Shown here: positions 47,301 through 56,892 of the stretch, piece by piece | Numbering within the stretch: position 1 is the first letter of the stretch | How the letters are laid out: each line of letters begins with the position of its first letter | Assembly: GCA_003415625.1 (NCBI GenBank) | Contig: PYIU01000004.1 | Span: forward strand, 1,426,001-1,490,000 | DNA length: 64,000 nucleotides | Source: Aquanectria penicillioides | Taxonomy: Eukaryota > Ascomycota > Sordariomycetes > Hypocreales > Nectriaceae | Direction: 5' to 3' | Translations under genes and position numbers: made by a program | The notes under the pieces: generated by a model | What the model was told of the DNA's origin: nothing | The model's input: the letters and a program-made list of their open reading frames with translations, nothing else | The model's database searches: none

Positions 47301-47541
47301 CCAGAACAAGAGCCACAAGGCAACAAAATCTGTCTTAAGTTGGGTAAGTGTTCCAGTTTGAGGGCCTTGAGTGAGTGGTACTGACTGATGAGGTTGTTGA
47401 CGACGGTACTGAGCCATTGGCGGCAATGGGATTTGAGACTCTCCAGGCGTTTGACGAGATTACCAACTCTCCCGACAACGTAAGTTCGCTGGCACGATCA
47501 TTGTTTCTCTTTGCTAACTGAAATAGTTTTCGGGCTTGTAA
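44341..47541 (+). CDS. nag3: NAG3-type GH3 domain fused to GNAT acetyltransferase domain
   Basis: It has 927 aa in six exons: 44341-44393, 44551-44669, 44785-46065, 46115-47343, 47393-47479 and 47527-47541; all phases agree. There is no signal peptide, so it is probably cytosolic. Residues about 20-560 are a NagZ-like GH3 fold: IGQILIMGWDGT, ALDQENGGVNSL, MLGPVLDVL, CGKHFPSYG (188-193) and GFDGVAISECLEMEAL. Residues about 600-720 and onward are GNAT-like, with a possible acetyl-CoA loop in DPAKRDVSIGRSLHRRAIKSL. The loop after KHFPSYG lacks the Asp-Ser-His acid/base motif of NagZ. The nucleophile position carries Glu276 (codon 45438-45440) instead of Asp. It lies in the GlcNAc cluster like the Trichoderma nag3. 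Whether it hydrolyses anything is open. Confidence 0.9.
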
Positions 47542-47950
47542 TGTTAGGAATGATGCCACATGAATTTCAGTGATAGCGAGTAGTGTAGAATAGTTGCCAT
47601 TTAGCAGACTGATATTTGAGTAGCTCACATCCTCATATCTAAGGTTTCTCAATAAAGTATCTCCATTTTGCCATAGAAGAAAATGGCCCTTCTGGACGTT
47701 TTGGCCATTTTGAGCTGAGAAACATGATGTGGGCAAGCCGGGGATGTAATGACATCGTCTTGAAGCCTTCGGGACCACTTTCTTCTCATTTTCGCGTTAC
47801 CGAGCCCATTTTCGCCGCACAACCTAGATCACTGACAGAGCTTAGTCGATGCAGTCGCACGATTATCCTTTTTTGCTGGATAACACTTGATCCGCTTAAA
47901 AATTCCCACTCACATAGCACAAAGGCTCTATTACTGTATCACAAGACGAC
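47542..47950. other. Convergent 3' region
   Basis: About 0.4 kb between nag3 and a small hypothetical gene on the other strand. No gene is seen. Confidence 0.4.
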
Positions 47951-48373
47951 TCAAACAAGGCCGCGACGGCTGTGGTTTTTGCCTGGCTGGAAGACGGTGG
48001 CTGTTGGATCGGATGTTTTGCTGCCAAGTGTTCCCTGGGGTTCTGACGTATTTGTGTTCTCTTCGCTGTCTGGGGATGCTTCGAATTTGTCAAGGAGGTG
48101 GATGGTTCCGCGCCCATAAAAGGGTTCGTCGACAATATCATCCACATTATCCCACATGAACTGAAGGTCTGAGGGCTTGGCGAAAGCGAGTGGTCCAAAG
48201 GATGAAGGATTCTGTCTGTAGGGAACGATGGCATCCTTTTCGTCCTCCCACATGAAGGTAGTGACGAGTCGGAGGTGATATTGGACCTTCAGGGATCGAC
48301 GAAATACATTCAGCCTTTTGTCCATCGCAGCCTGCGAAAACTGGAACGCCGGGAGAGTCTTAATGCCAGTCAT
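47951..48373 (-). CDS. Hypothetical protein between nag3 and the transporter gene
   Basis: An ORF with ATG at 48373 (140 aa). The frame stays open upstream to 48475 but without an ATG. The protein is mixed alpha/beta in character, with no signal peptide or membrane span. Notable segments are FQFSQAAMDKRLNVFRRSL, HLRLVTTFMWEDEKDAIVPY and FMWDNVDDIVDEPFYG, followed by a Ser/Thr/Asp-rich tail. The aromatic and acidic composition looks like real protein and unlike the shadow frames around it. I recognise no family. A missing exon or frame break cannot be excluded. Confidence 0.45.
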   Translation of the reverse strand: MTGIKTLPAFQFSQAAMDKRLNVFRRSLKVQYHLRLVTTFMWEDEKDAIVPYRQNPSSFGPLAFAKPSDLQFMWDNVDDIVDEPFYGRGTIHLLDKFEASPDSEENTNTSEPQGTLGSKTSDPTATVFQPGKNHSRRGLV

Positions 48374-49165
48374 TTTCCTATGCGAAAGCCAATGGATTGG
48401 ACGTAACCGATGGGGCCAGCTGAAAGAAAAGGTGCTGAGGCGAAGAGATGTTTTTGTAGGGGGGTTTAAAGGCAAATCCTCTTTTTCCAGGTCACCAAGG
48501 TCGGTGGATGCAAGGTTGAGTCTTTCATGAGTGGTTGGTCATACATTGTGGTTCTGAGTTACGTTGAATCACTGTCTGTCAAGGTATGGTTGACAGACCT
48601 TGTCAGAAGTCTAGTTTTCACCTCTATTCTGAATCAAACCTCAAGATTTCGATCACAAAAGCATCACAGAAGATTCCCAAAGAACATGATGCCCCGTCAA
48701 GTGTCACTTCAGAATAGAGTCATTTAACGCGATGCTAGCCGCAGGGGTGGGAACGGGCGTAATAGACCTTTTGCGCATTATTAGGCACCCCAAACACTTA
48801 TCGTCTTCTGTTTCGGAGGTTAGGGTTCTAACTGTTTCAAGACCATAGCACTATGGTTCACAAACTAGACAGCTTGCCACATCTCTTTGGGGCCGCTTAA
48901 AGCTTTCAGTAGTTGAACCTGATTCTGATCAAACCACCTATTTGTCTTGCTTCCAGGTTAGCGTCCCATAGCAACACCCCCATGTTTTTAAAGAAGAAAA
49001 TTGGTATCAAATTTAATCCTGACTCATTAGGTATATAATTCATTATCGTCTTGTTCTATATCTAGCCCATAAGCTCAAATATCCAACAAGATATGAGTAT
49101 ACAACATGACTCCCATCCTGAGAAAATATCATCATAGTTGTGCCATTAAGGTCTTAGACACCCCT
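48374..49165. other. Intergenic region downstream of the transporter gene
   Basis: About 0.8 kb, AT-rich toward 49000-49090. No supported gene. Confidence 0.45.
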
Positions 49166-50900
49166 CTAGGGTTTCTCGTCATGAGCGGCATTTGTGTTTT
49201 CGATGGCAGCATGCTTCTCGATGTCAGAGGGGAGGCTGCCCAGAGCACGGTCACCAAACATCAGGTCGATCTCCTCGAGAGACATTCCCTTGGTTTCCTT
49301 GAAGAATAGGAAGAGGATTGGTAAGGTAACAACGATGTTCCAGGCTAAATTCTTATTAGACAAAATCAGGCAGTAATAAAGATGCCAGATGACTTACCGA
49401 CAAACAGGAAGTAAAACTTCCATCCTAGCTTGTCCAGACCGTAAGGGCTAACTTGGGCCAAAAGGTAGCAACTAGCCAGTTGCCAATTCCAGTAGCAAAT
49501 GCACAACCCTTGCCTCGGATTTGATAGGGCATCACCTCTGACATATAAGTCCAGCTGATAGGACCATAAGAAAGAGAGAAGATGATCGTGACACAGAAAA
49601 GGAATGCCACACCAGCAATGCTTAGCCCATGCTTGTCTCCATCGGTGTTTTGACTATTGATGGCGCCTTCGCAGATCAGAGCAATACAAATGCCAATGAT
49701 ACCGTAGATCAGTGGCCTCTTGCGGCCGATTCTATCAGCAATGAAAACAATAAAGAAGAGATCTGTCCGAGTTAGCAACTTCCTAATTTGTTTCTAGAAA
49801 GTAGTACATACTGGCAATAGGGCCGACGCAATTGTAGATGCCCGCCACAAGCAGTTTTGTCTTTCCTGTGAAGCCCAAGGCCTCATACATCACGGTCTGA
49901 TAATAACCAATGACGTTGATACCAGTCATTTGTGTGGCAATTTGAATGAAAACACCAAGTGCAAGACGGCGTCGCCATTGGGGCACCTTGAACATGATCA
50001 TCCAGCCTGGAGCTGTGGATGCCTTCTCAGCGTCGATGGTCATCTTGATCTCCTGAAACTCGGCTTGAATCCAGTCCTCGTTTGTGCCATCGAAATGGAG
50101 CTTTCTGAGAATGGCCATTCCCTCGTCAAGTCTATCTGTAGCAATGAGATGTCGGGGTGACTCGGGGAGCCAGAGCATACCAACAGTCAACAAGACTGCT
50201 GGCAGAGCCTGGAATGCAAGTGGGAACCTCCATTGGAAGGAAGAGGAGTCGGGCATCTGGTGGCTACCGTAACCAACCCACGTGGATACGATGAAACCGA
50301 CACCAATCATCTGCTGGGCAAGACCGACAATAAGACCTCGTATCTTGGGGCTGGCGCATTCAGATTGATAGACGGGAACTTCAAACTGTTAGTTTTTACC
50401 GCTTCGTTGCCCTGACTAAAACACTTACCACTCATGGAAAGCAATCCAACAGCAAATCCGGCAATGATACGGCCAACAAGCATCATAGCCAAGCTGCAAA
50501 TCTGTCAGCCGAACGCTCTGGTGGCATCAAATTAATAACTCACTGGTAAGCTGCTGCTTGGAGAATTGCACCAACGGTACAGATCAGAGCACCAATGCCG
50601 ATGGTTCTGCGTCTTCCGTACTTGTCCATAATCACACCACCGAACAGCGCTCCAAACACCGCACCTCCATTGAATGTCGAGTTGATGGCTCCCACAATGG
50701 AAGACGTATCGGTAGTGTTGAAAAAGCTCAGGAAATTATGCGATGCAATGACATCTGTCATGACACCGGAATCGTATCCGAATAGGAAGGAGCTAGATAT
50801 ATCACGATGAGCTTCATGCTCGAGTGATGGCAGGGAAATCTGCTCATACGTACCCAATGGCTGCAAAGCAAGCCAGGCCAATATTGTAAGCCGTTCCCAT
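49166..50900 (-). CDS. MFS sugar-porter family transporter, one frame break near the 3' end
   Basis: A sugar:H+ symporter-type protein with 12 expected helices. Exons are 50900-50854, 50792-50544, 50493-50429, 50378-49812, 49762-49398 and 49344-49166. Family signatures are FLFGYDSGVM in helix 1, GGVIMDKYGRRRTIG after helix 2, PVYQSECASPKIRG, WLPESPRHLIA with a large central loop, ADRIGRKRPLIYG, the PYQIRGKG loop, and FFKETKGMSLEEID at the end. In exon 5 the read text stops at about 49402. Adding one base near 49455-49459 restores ATFW-AQVSPYGLDKLGWKFYFLF and also the intron phase. Position suggests either GlcNAc uptake with the left cluster or oligosaccharide uptake with the GH31/GH3 pair. 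A shared upstream 16-mer favours the latter. Confidence 0.85.
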
Positions 50901-52887
50901 GTTTGAAAGGTTTTTCGTCTTCTCAAGACAGATGGGTCGACTTGGAAACTGTAGTCTGCAGTTCAGAGGGTAAAACGTCAAGTATCGCAAGCTGAGCTGC
51001 TCGGGATCTGAGACGAACCAACGCAGGATGAGAAACAGGACTATATGTACTGATGCTAGCAATACGTACTTTGCAAGAGTCCCTTCTCATGAATTTTTCA
51101 TAACCTTGTCCCAACTGCTGCTCTGCTCTGGTGGTTCTACCAACAGCCAGCCGACCTGCGTAGCTAAACTCCCCAGGGGGTCCCCATGGGCATCTCCGCA
51201 CAATCATGCTACTGCGGTGTAGACTGACACGCAAACCCAGCTCCAGGGTCTTGCTCTTTAGCCGAATCAAAGCCTTCGAAGGCACATGACGAGGAAAGGA
51301 CGGGCCGTGTCCCAAGACGTCCCGCATCTCCACTGTTGCACGTCCCTAACAGACCAGCTGAGTCGTCATACCAGGTCCGGAGTAGGTTCGTCCTGATCTG
51401 TTCCTGGGACACGCCTGAGGTGATTCCAGCCAGAACCGAGCAGCTGGATCAACGTGCTGCTCTACGTAGACCCCAGCCGCCACCGACAGGCGAAGGTCGC
51501 CGGTTAAATGCCAGGCCGCGTTCATCCAGCCTATCGAAACATCCGTGGTCAACTGAATCGGTGGGCCCCGACGCCACTGATCCCTTGAGGCGAATCACGC
51601 TCGGATTCCAATGCCGGAACGGCCACAGGGGCCACTGCAAGAGCCGGACCACGATCGTGAGCTCTGACAGGGGCGCTTACCGGACAGGCCCACCGATGCA
51701 CCCCGGCACTGTGGGTCCTTCGGCGAAGAGTGGGGCCGCATATGGTAACCAGCTCCGGCTAAATGCAACGTTCCCCATGTCATCTCGATCGGTTTGCACG
51801 ATTTGGCGAACTTTTGGAGCCTCAACGACGAATCTCATTCTCAGAATACCAGTTGTCTCATCAGGTTCTCCAGATGGGCTTTCTCGCACCATGGCCATGT
51901 GTAATCAACCCAATGGCATGATCTAGGTTGAGAATACATTCCCACCCCCACGATGCTTACAGGCCCACCCCCAAAGCTGCCAAGACTAAACCCTTTGTCG
52001 ACCAAGGTCATGTCGACCGTTTCTGTGTCCCACAATACCATCAATAACTACTCTTGGGAAGGGCAATAGCTTGGGAATAAACAAAAAAAACTCTGAGGTT
52101 AAAAACGGACCCATCGCGCTAAAGTGGAGAGCTGGGGGGCGGTTCCGCACATCTGGTTGCACCACATACGAAGCCATCATCCAATAACTGAAAACCATCC
52201 TTGCGTCCAACCCCTGGCCCCATTCCGTACCCGTGGTCTGCTCGTTGCAACGGAAAACCACGGAGATTTTTCGTCTCCAACTGTCGGTACATGCCCGAGA
52301 CAAGCATGACCTACCAGCCATGTCATGGGTGGCAACATGTCAGTCGTAAACCGGGCCGAGACGACGCACGGTTTGCATGCATGTGTATATCATGAGGGCT
52401 GATCATGAGAGTCTTACAAGCAATATTTGGGTTGTCTGGAACGGTTGTGAACCATGGAGGCAACAAGGGAGAGCGAGCCAGCATTCAAGGGTGGCAGCTC
52501 AGGAACGACATGAGACCTCTGGGTTGAGTAAACTACAGTTTTGAATTCTGGCAATTCTTCGACGATGCTCAAACTCATCAGTCGGCTACTGTTGTCTTCT
52601 AGTCTTGATTAGACGTAGCTTATTGTAAGGTGCCAAAGCTCGGTCAAGTTTTCCGACAATAAAATGGCTGCCTAACAAGACCCAAAATCTGAAGCCGCGG
52701 CGTTTCAGTGGCCAACATCAGGTCATGATCCTAGCCATGGAGATCGTAAGGAAAAACAAATTACGCTAATAGACGAAGGTCATGACATAATTGAGAATCA
52801 TTATCATAAGCTAAAGCAATACCTCATTATAGACCAGCCCTACCATCGGCTTAAACATAAGCGCAACTTGAAAACAATCCAGTCTAT
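50901..52887. other. Transporter promoter region and GH31 3' region
   Basis: 2 kb without a credible gene. A 196-codon plus-strand ORF (51336-51926) is GC-biased and has no family pattern. The region carries the GGCTAA-containing 16-mer at 51754-51769. Confidence 0.5.
51754..51769 (+). promoter_or_regulatory. Shared 16-mer with GGCTAA core, upstream of the transporter
   Basis: TCCGGCTAAATGCAAC occurs here and again at 55831-55846 in the same orientation. It contains GGCTAA, the core bound by XlnR/Xyr1 regulators. It is about 855 bp upstream of the transporter ATG. Function is inferred. Confidence 0.5.
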
Positions 52888-55233
52888 TTATAGCGATTCA
52901 ATTGACACAGGGGCATCACCCTCCAAGTCTCGGCCGCTCTCCACGACCTTGAAGTCGCCCGTGAGAGAGTCGGTTCCCTGGAGCTTGCCATCGTCTCCGA
53001 CAGTGAGCTCGGCAACGACCTTACCCTCACCGTCAACAACAGTAGTCTTTGCGCCAGGAGTGGTTTGGTACAGAGAAACCTCGACGTCCTTTACGTAGTC
53101 GTAGGCGGCTCCGACCTGCTTACGGTTGCCCAGGACAAGGATGGTGTTCTCGCGCACGTAGAGCGGCAAGGTACCGAAAGCGTGCTTCTCCTTGAACCAG
53201 CCGGGACCGGTCTTGACCTCATTAGTGAAGTACGAGGTCCACTTGCCCTTGGGCAGGTAGAACTCCACCTCGCCCGATTCCTCGAAGATGGGGGCGGCGA
53301 GCAATTGGGATCCTACCATGAATTGACGGTCAAGATACCACGCAGTGGGGTCCTCGGGGAACTCGAGGGCAACGGAGCGGAGAGACATGGGAATGCCGCC
53401 CTCCATAGACTCAATGGCCTGGGCGTAAATGTACGGCATCAAGCGGGTCTTGAGCGCAGTCCACTTCGCCAGCGTCTTGGAGCAGCCCTCTTCAGTCTGG
53501 TCGTCATCATCAACAGTCCACGGCACACGGTACGAGTTGCTGCCATGGAGACGGCTGTGACTGCACAAGAGACCCATGGCCACCCATCGCTTGTAGATCC
53601 AGGGAGGAGGGTATCCCTCAAAGCCGCCAATATCGCAGCTCCAGAACGAGTAGCCACTTAGGCCCATGGAGAGGCCTCCACGGACAGACTCTGCCAAGGC
53701 CTCGGGGGTCGACTCGCAGTCACCACCCCAGACCAGAGGGAACCTCTGGGTACCAGCACAGGCGGCACGAGCGTAGAGCACAGCCTCGTCCTTGCCATAC
53801 CTCTTCTGAAGAGCCTCATAGACAATGCGGTTGTACATGAAGGCGTAGTAGTTGTGCATCTTATGGGGGTCGACGGTGGGATCGTGCCATTGAACATCCA
53901 GGGTAGGGATACGCTCGCCAAAATCGGTCTTCAGGGCGTCGACGCCCTTATCGAACAGACCGTTGAGACACTCAACGTACCAGGCAACGGCCTCGGGGTT
54001 GGTAATGTCCACAAGGCCCATACCGGCCTGCCACAGATCCCACTGCCAGACATCGCCGTTCTTGCGCTTCAGCAAGTAGCCGCGCTCGGCAGCATGCTTG
54101 AATGCGGCGCCATGCTGGCCAATGTAAGGGTTGATCCAGACGCAGACCTTCTTGCAGAGGCCGCTCTCCTTGAGGCGGGTGATCTGGGCCTTGGGGTCGG
54201 GGAAACGCTCGGAGTCGAAGACGAAGTCTGTCCAGGTGAATGCCTTCATCCAGAAACAATCGTAGTGGAAAACATCGACGGGGGATCCACGAGCTTTCAT
54301 ACCCTCGAGGAACGAATTGACGGTGGTTTCGTCATAGTTGGTGGTAAAGCTGGTGGTCAGCCAGAGGCCAAAGCTCCAGCTGGGGACCTTGCCGGCCTTG
54401 CCAGTGAGGGTGGTGTATCTGTGGAGGACTTCTTTGGGACCTTTGCCGTAGATGATGTACATCTTCAGACGCTGACCCTGGACGGTCGTCTGCACACGGG
54501 TTGTCCGCTCGCTGCCAATCTCCATCTCCACCCGACCGGGGTTGTCAATGAAGACTCCGTAACCCCGGTTGCTCATCCAGAAGGAGACATTCTTGTATGC
54601 CTGGTCGCTGGAGGTGCCACCGTCGGCGTTCCAGAGGGTCACCTGCTGGCCAACCTTGTTCCAGGCGCCGAAGCGCTCGCCCAAGCCGTGAACCGACTCG
54701 CCGACGGAGAGGGTCGTCTGGAAGAACATGTAGTGTTTGAAGTCACGCATGTCGCCCAGCTGCATCGGCGTGCTGGGCGCGGGGGAGAGGGCAAAGCCAG
54801 TGCTGCGGTTCCCGAGCGTCGTGAGGTGCTTGGAGCCGTCGGTGCTGTGGAACTTGATCTCGAAGCTGTGAGGATCGGGATGAATCGTGGCCGACAGGGA
54901 GCCCGACTCGAGAGTGGTACCCTTGTCGCTCTTGATGATCTGACCCTGTACGGACGGCTTGCCATCGGGGAAGAGCTCGAAGTGAGGTCCCTTGTTCTGC
55001 GCGCCGGCCCAGTGCGTCGACTCTATGGAGATGATGCCGTCCATCTCGGCCTTGACGTCGAGGGTCAGCGTGGGCTGGTTGAGCGTGTCGCCACGGGAGC
55101 GAATGTGCTTGGTCGGGCACAGCAAGCTGAGGGCCTGCTGGTCCTCCGAGGGCGTAATCTCGTAGACATCCTCAGCGTACTCGGTGCGGACGCCCTCGGC
55201 GGGCAGCCACATGCCATCTCGAAGGTGCACCAT
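52888..55233 (-). CDS. GH31 alpha-xylosidase, YicI type
   Basis: Predicted to remove alpha-1,6-linked xylose from isoprimeverose or xyloglucan oligosaccharides. It is a single exon of 781 aa with ATG at 55233. There is no signal peptide, so it is intracellular. It follows the YicI pattern: N-terminal beta-sandwich with VHGLGERFGAWNK, then the barrel with FHYDCFWMKAFTWTDFVFD (typical of alpha-xylosidases, not alpha-glucosidases), VCVWINPYIGQ, the nucleophile Asp437 in LKTDFGERIP, and the acid/base Asp505 in VWGGDCES. GLSGYSFWSCDIGGF, SRLHGSNSYRVPW and beta-sheet C-terminal domains follow. It is divergent from a secreted GH3 gene (1.66 kb between starts). A 464-codon open frame on the opposite strand is a codon-bias shadow. 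Confidence 0.93.
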   Translation of the reverse strand: MVHLRDGMWLPAEGVRTEYAEDVYEITPSEDQQALSLLCPTKHIRSRGDTLNQPTLTLDVKAEMDGIISIESTHWAGAQNKGPHFELFPDGKPSVQGQIIKSDKGTTLESGSLSATIHPDPHSFEIKFHSTDGSKHLTTLGNRSTGFALSPAPSTPMQLGDMRDFKHYMFFQTTLSVGESVHGLGERFGAWNKVGQQVTLWNADGGTSSDQAYKNVSFWMSNRGYGVFIDNPGRVEMEIGSERTTRVQTTVQGQRLKMYIIYGKGPKEVLHRYTTLTGKAGKVPSWSFGLWLTTSFTTNYDETTVNSFLEGMKARGSPVDVFHYDCFWMKAFTWTDFVFDSERFPDPKAQITRLKESGLCKKVCVWINPYIGQHGAAFKHAAERGYLLKRKNGDVWQWDLWQAGMGLVDITNPEAVAWYVECLNGLFDKGVDALKTDFGERIPTLDVQWHDPTVDPHKMHNYYAFMYNRIVYEALQKRYGKDEAVLYARAACAGTQRFPLVWGGDCESTPEALAESVRGGLSMGLSGYSFWSCDIGGFEGYPPPWIYKRWVAMGLLCSHSRLHGSNSYRVPWTVDDDDQTEEGCSKTLAKWTALKTRLMPYIYAQAIESMEGGIPMSLRSVALEFPEDPTAWYLDRQFMVGSQLLAAPIFEESGEVEFYLPKGKWTSYFTNEVKTGPGWFKEKHAFGTLPLYVRENTILVLGNRKQVGAAYDYVKDVEVSLYQTTPGAKTTVVDGEGKVVAELTVGDDGKLQGTDSLTGDFKVVESGRDLEGDAPVSIESL

Positions 55234-56892
55234 GATTGTTTTTTTTAGGAGACAGGAAACGGCGTGGATGCGGACGAGGAGTTTGCAGGTGGCTCAATTG
55301 GCCTGGGGATGAGGAGCAGCAGGACGAGCAAGCCGTTGGAACTCGGCTACCTTTGAATGCGATGCGGAGGATGGAACCATGATGGCCAGCTCCACCACCG
55401 CATCATGGAGCTTCATCATTCACCTTGTGCCACGACGGCGAGCTCGGGACGAGACTAAAGTGAATTCATCCGCCCAAAACATCCACCAGCTTCCCCTCCT
55501 CACCCCACCACCATCTCTCATGACACCGTCACCTGTGAGCTGCCATGACCTGCTGCTGCTGTGGACCTGCTGGCCGGCATCCTGTAGGCATCCTGCAGGT
55601 TGGTAGTCTGTGGGCATCCTGTGGGGATGATGCTCTCTAGACGGACTTTCAAACATGCTGTGGCCATGCTCTGACCTCGCAAAACCTGCCCGCGTCATTC
55701 GCCCAGCGTTGACAGACCAGGCTCACGGCGGCCGGGATGCCAAAGCCTGAGTTGCGCTGCACTGCCAGGCCGGGATGCCGGGCTATGCGACACCTCAATT
55801 GGCGCGATAATAGCGGGGGGGGGGCGCTCTTCCGGCTAAATGCAACATGCCAGAGCCAGAGCAAGATTGATTCCCCTGTTGACAGGCATAGGGGAACGAG
55901 TGAGCGCATCGCAGTTGGGTGTATGTATGTAATGTAATGTAGGTACTGCAGTACGGTAGCCGGGTGTGCGATATGTGTGTGTGCCGTGTCTAAGTATTCG
56001 GCGATGCACGCCCCAGAGGCGTCATGGGTTGTCCTGTGGTCGCTCCCGTCTTCCGTCTCCGCCACTACCGCATACAATAACCACACGCTAACTTGCAAAT
56101 AAAGTGGGATGTCTCTCTCCGGGCTTGGCCTGTCCTAAAGCCTGTCTCATCATCAGAGGCCCTGCCTGTCCAATGTCCCAGGCTTGTTGTTGTATTCTGC
56201 CGTACGAGAGCTCCACGCACCGCCCCACGATCTCCCGCGTGCCCCCCATGGCCGGCTCTGGCGACTTACACCGACGGCCTCTTCTGATTGTCCAAACCTT
56301 CTGATCGTCCTGCATCTGCAGCTCTGCGCCTCGCAGCTATTGGACCGTCACCTCTTGTTGCTTTGCCCGTGCTAGGAACTTCGGCACGACGTTCCAGCCC
56401 GGACGACGTCTCGCGCATCCGGTCACATCCTGCTCATCTCCGAATCCCACGAATCCTCTCCGTCCTTGCCCGCCCTTCCTGCCCGTCTTGGCTGGTCCTC
56501 CCGTTGCTCAATTTCTCGAAGCTCACCCAATTGGTGGCATCCCCGCACTTCCCCAGAGGAACAACTACACCCCGGCAGTTCGTGACGCGACAACCCGTGA
56601 TGATGCTCTCGGCTTCATCTCCCAAATGCAAATACAGCCGCGAGACATGGGGACCTTTTTTTTTTTTTACACTTTGCCCACTTCGCCAATGCCTCTGTCC
56701 GGCGTGGTGCGGATCATCGTAGCACGATCCCGTGAGGGGCCGTGGATGAACGGTTAATTCTGCGGGTCTTGGTCGTAGATGCAGAGATATAACTGCCAGC
56801 GTCGTAGCCTCGATCATGGTAGATTTTGATTTACATCAACCTTCTTTTTGACAGTTTCCGGGTCCCCAGATATCCAAAAAAAGGTCCCAATC
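55234..56892. other. GH31-GH3 divergent promoter region
   Basis: 1.66 kb shared upstream region. It contains the 16-mer with GGCTAA at 55831-55846 and a G10 run at 55815-55824. No gene is supported; ORFs on both strands are short and overlap. Confidence 0.55.
55831..55846 (+). promoter_or_regulatory. Shared 16-mer with GGCTAA core, GH31-GH3 promoter
   Basis: Identical to the element at 51754-51769. It lies about 600 bp upstream of the GH31 start and about 1.05 kb upstream of the GH3 start. Its orientation relative to GH31 matches that of the first copy relative to the transporter. Confidence 0.5.

Noticed and set aside
51336..51926. 196-codon plus-strand ORF in the transporter promoter region
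   Set aside because: Arg/Pro/Ser-rich text, overlapping ORFs on the other strand, no recognisable domain or splice context.
53854..55248. 464-codon open frame on the plus strand
   Set aside because: It is exactly antisense to the GH31 gene and arises from its codon bias; it shows no family pattern.
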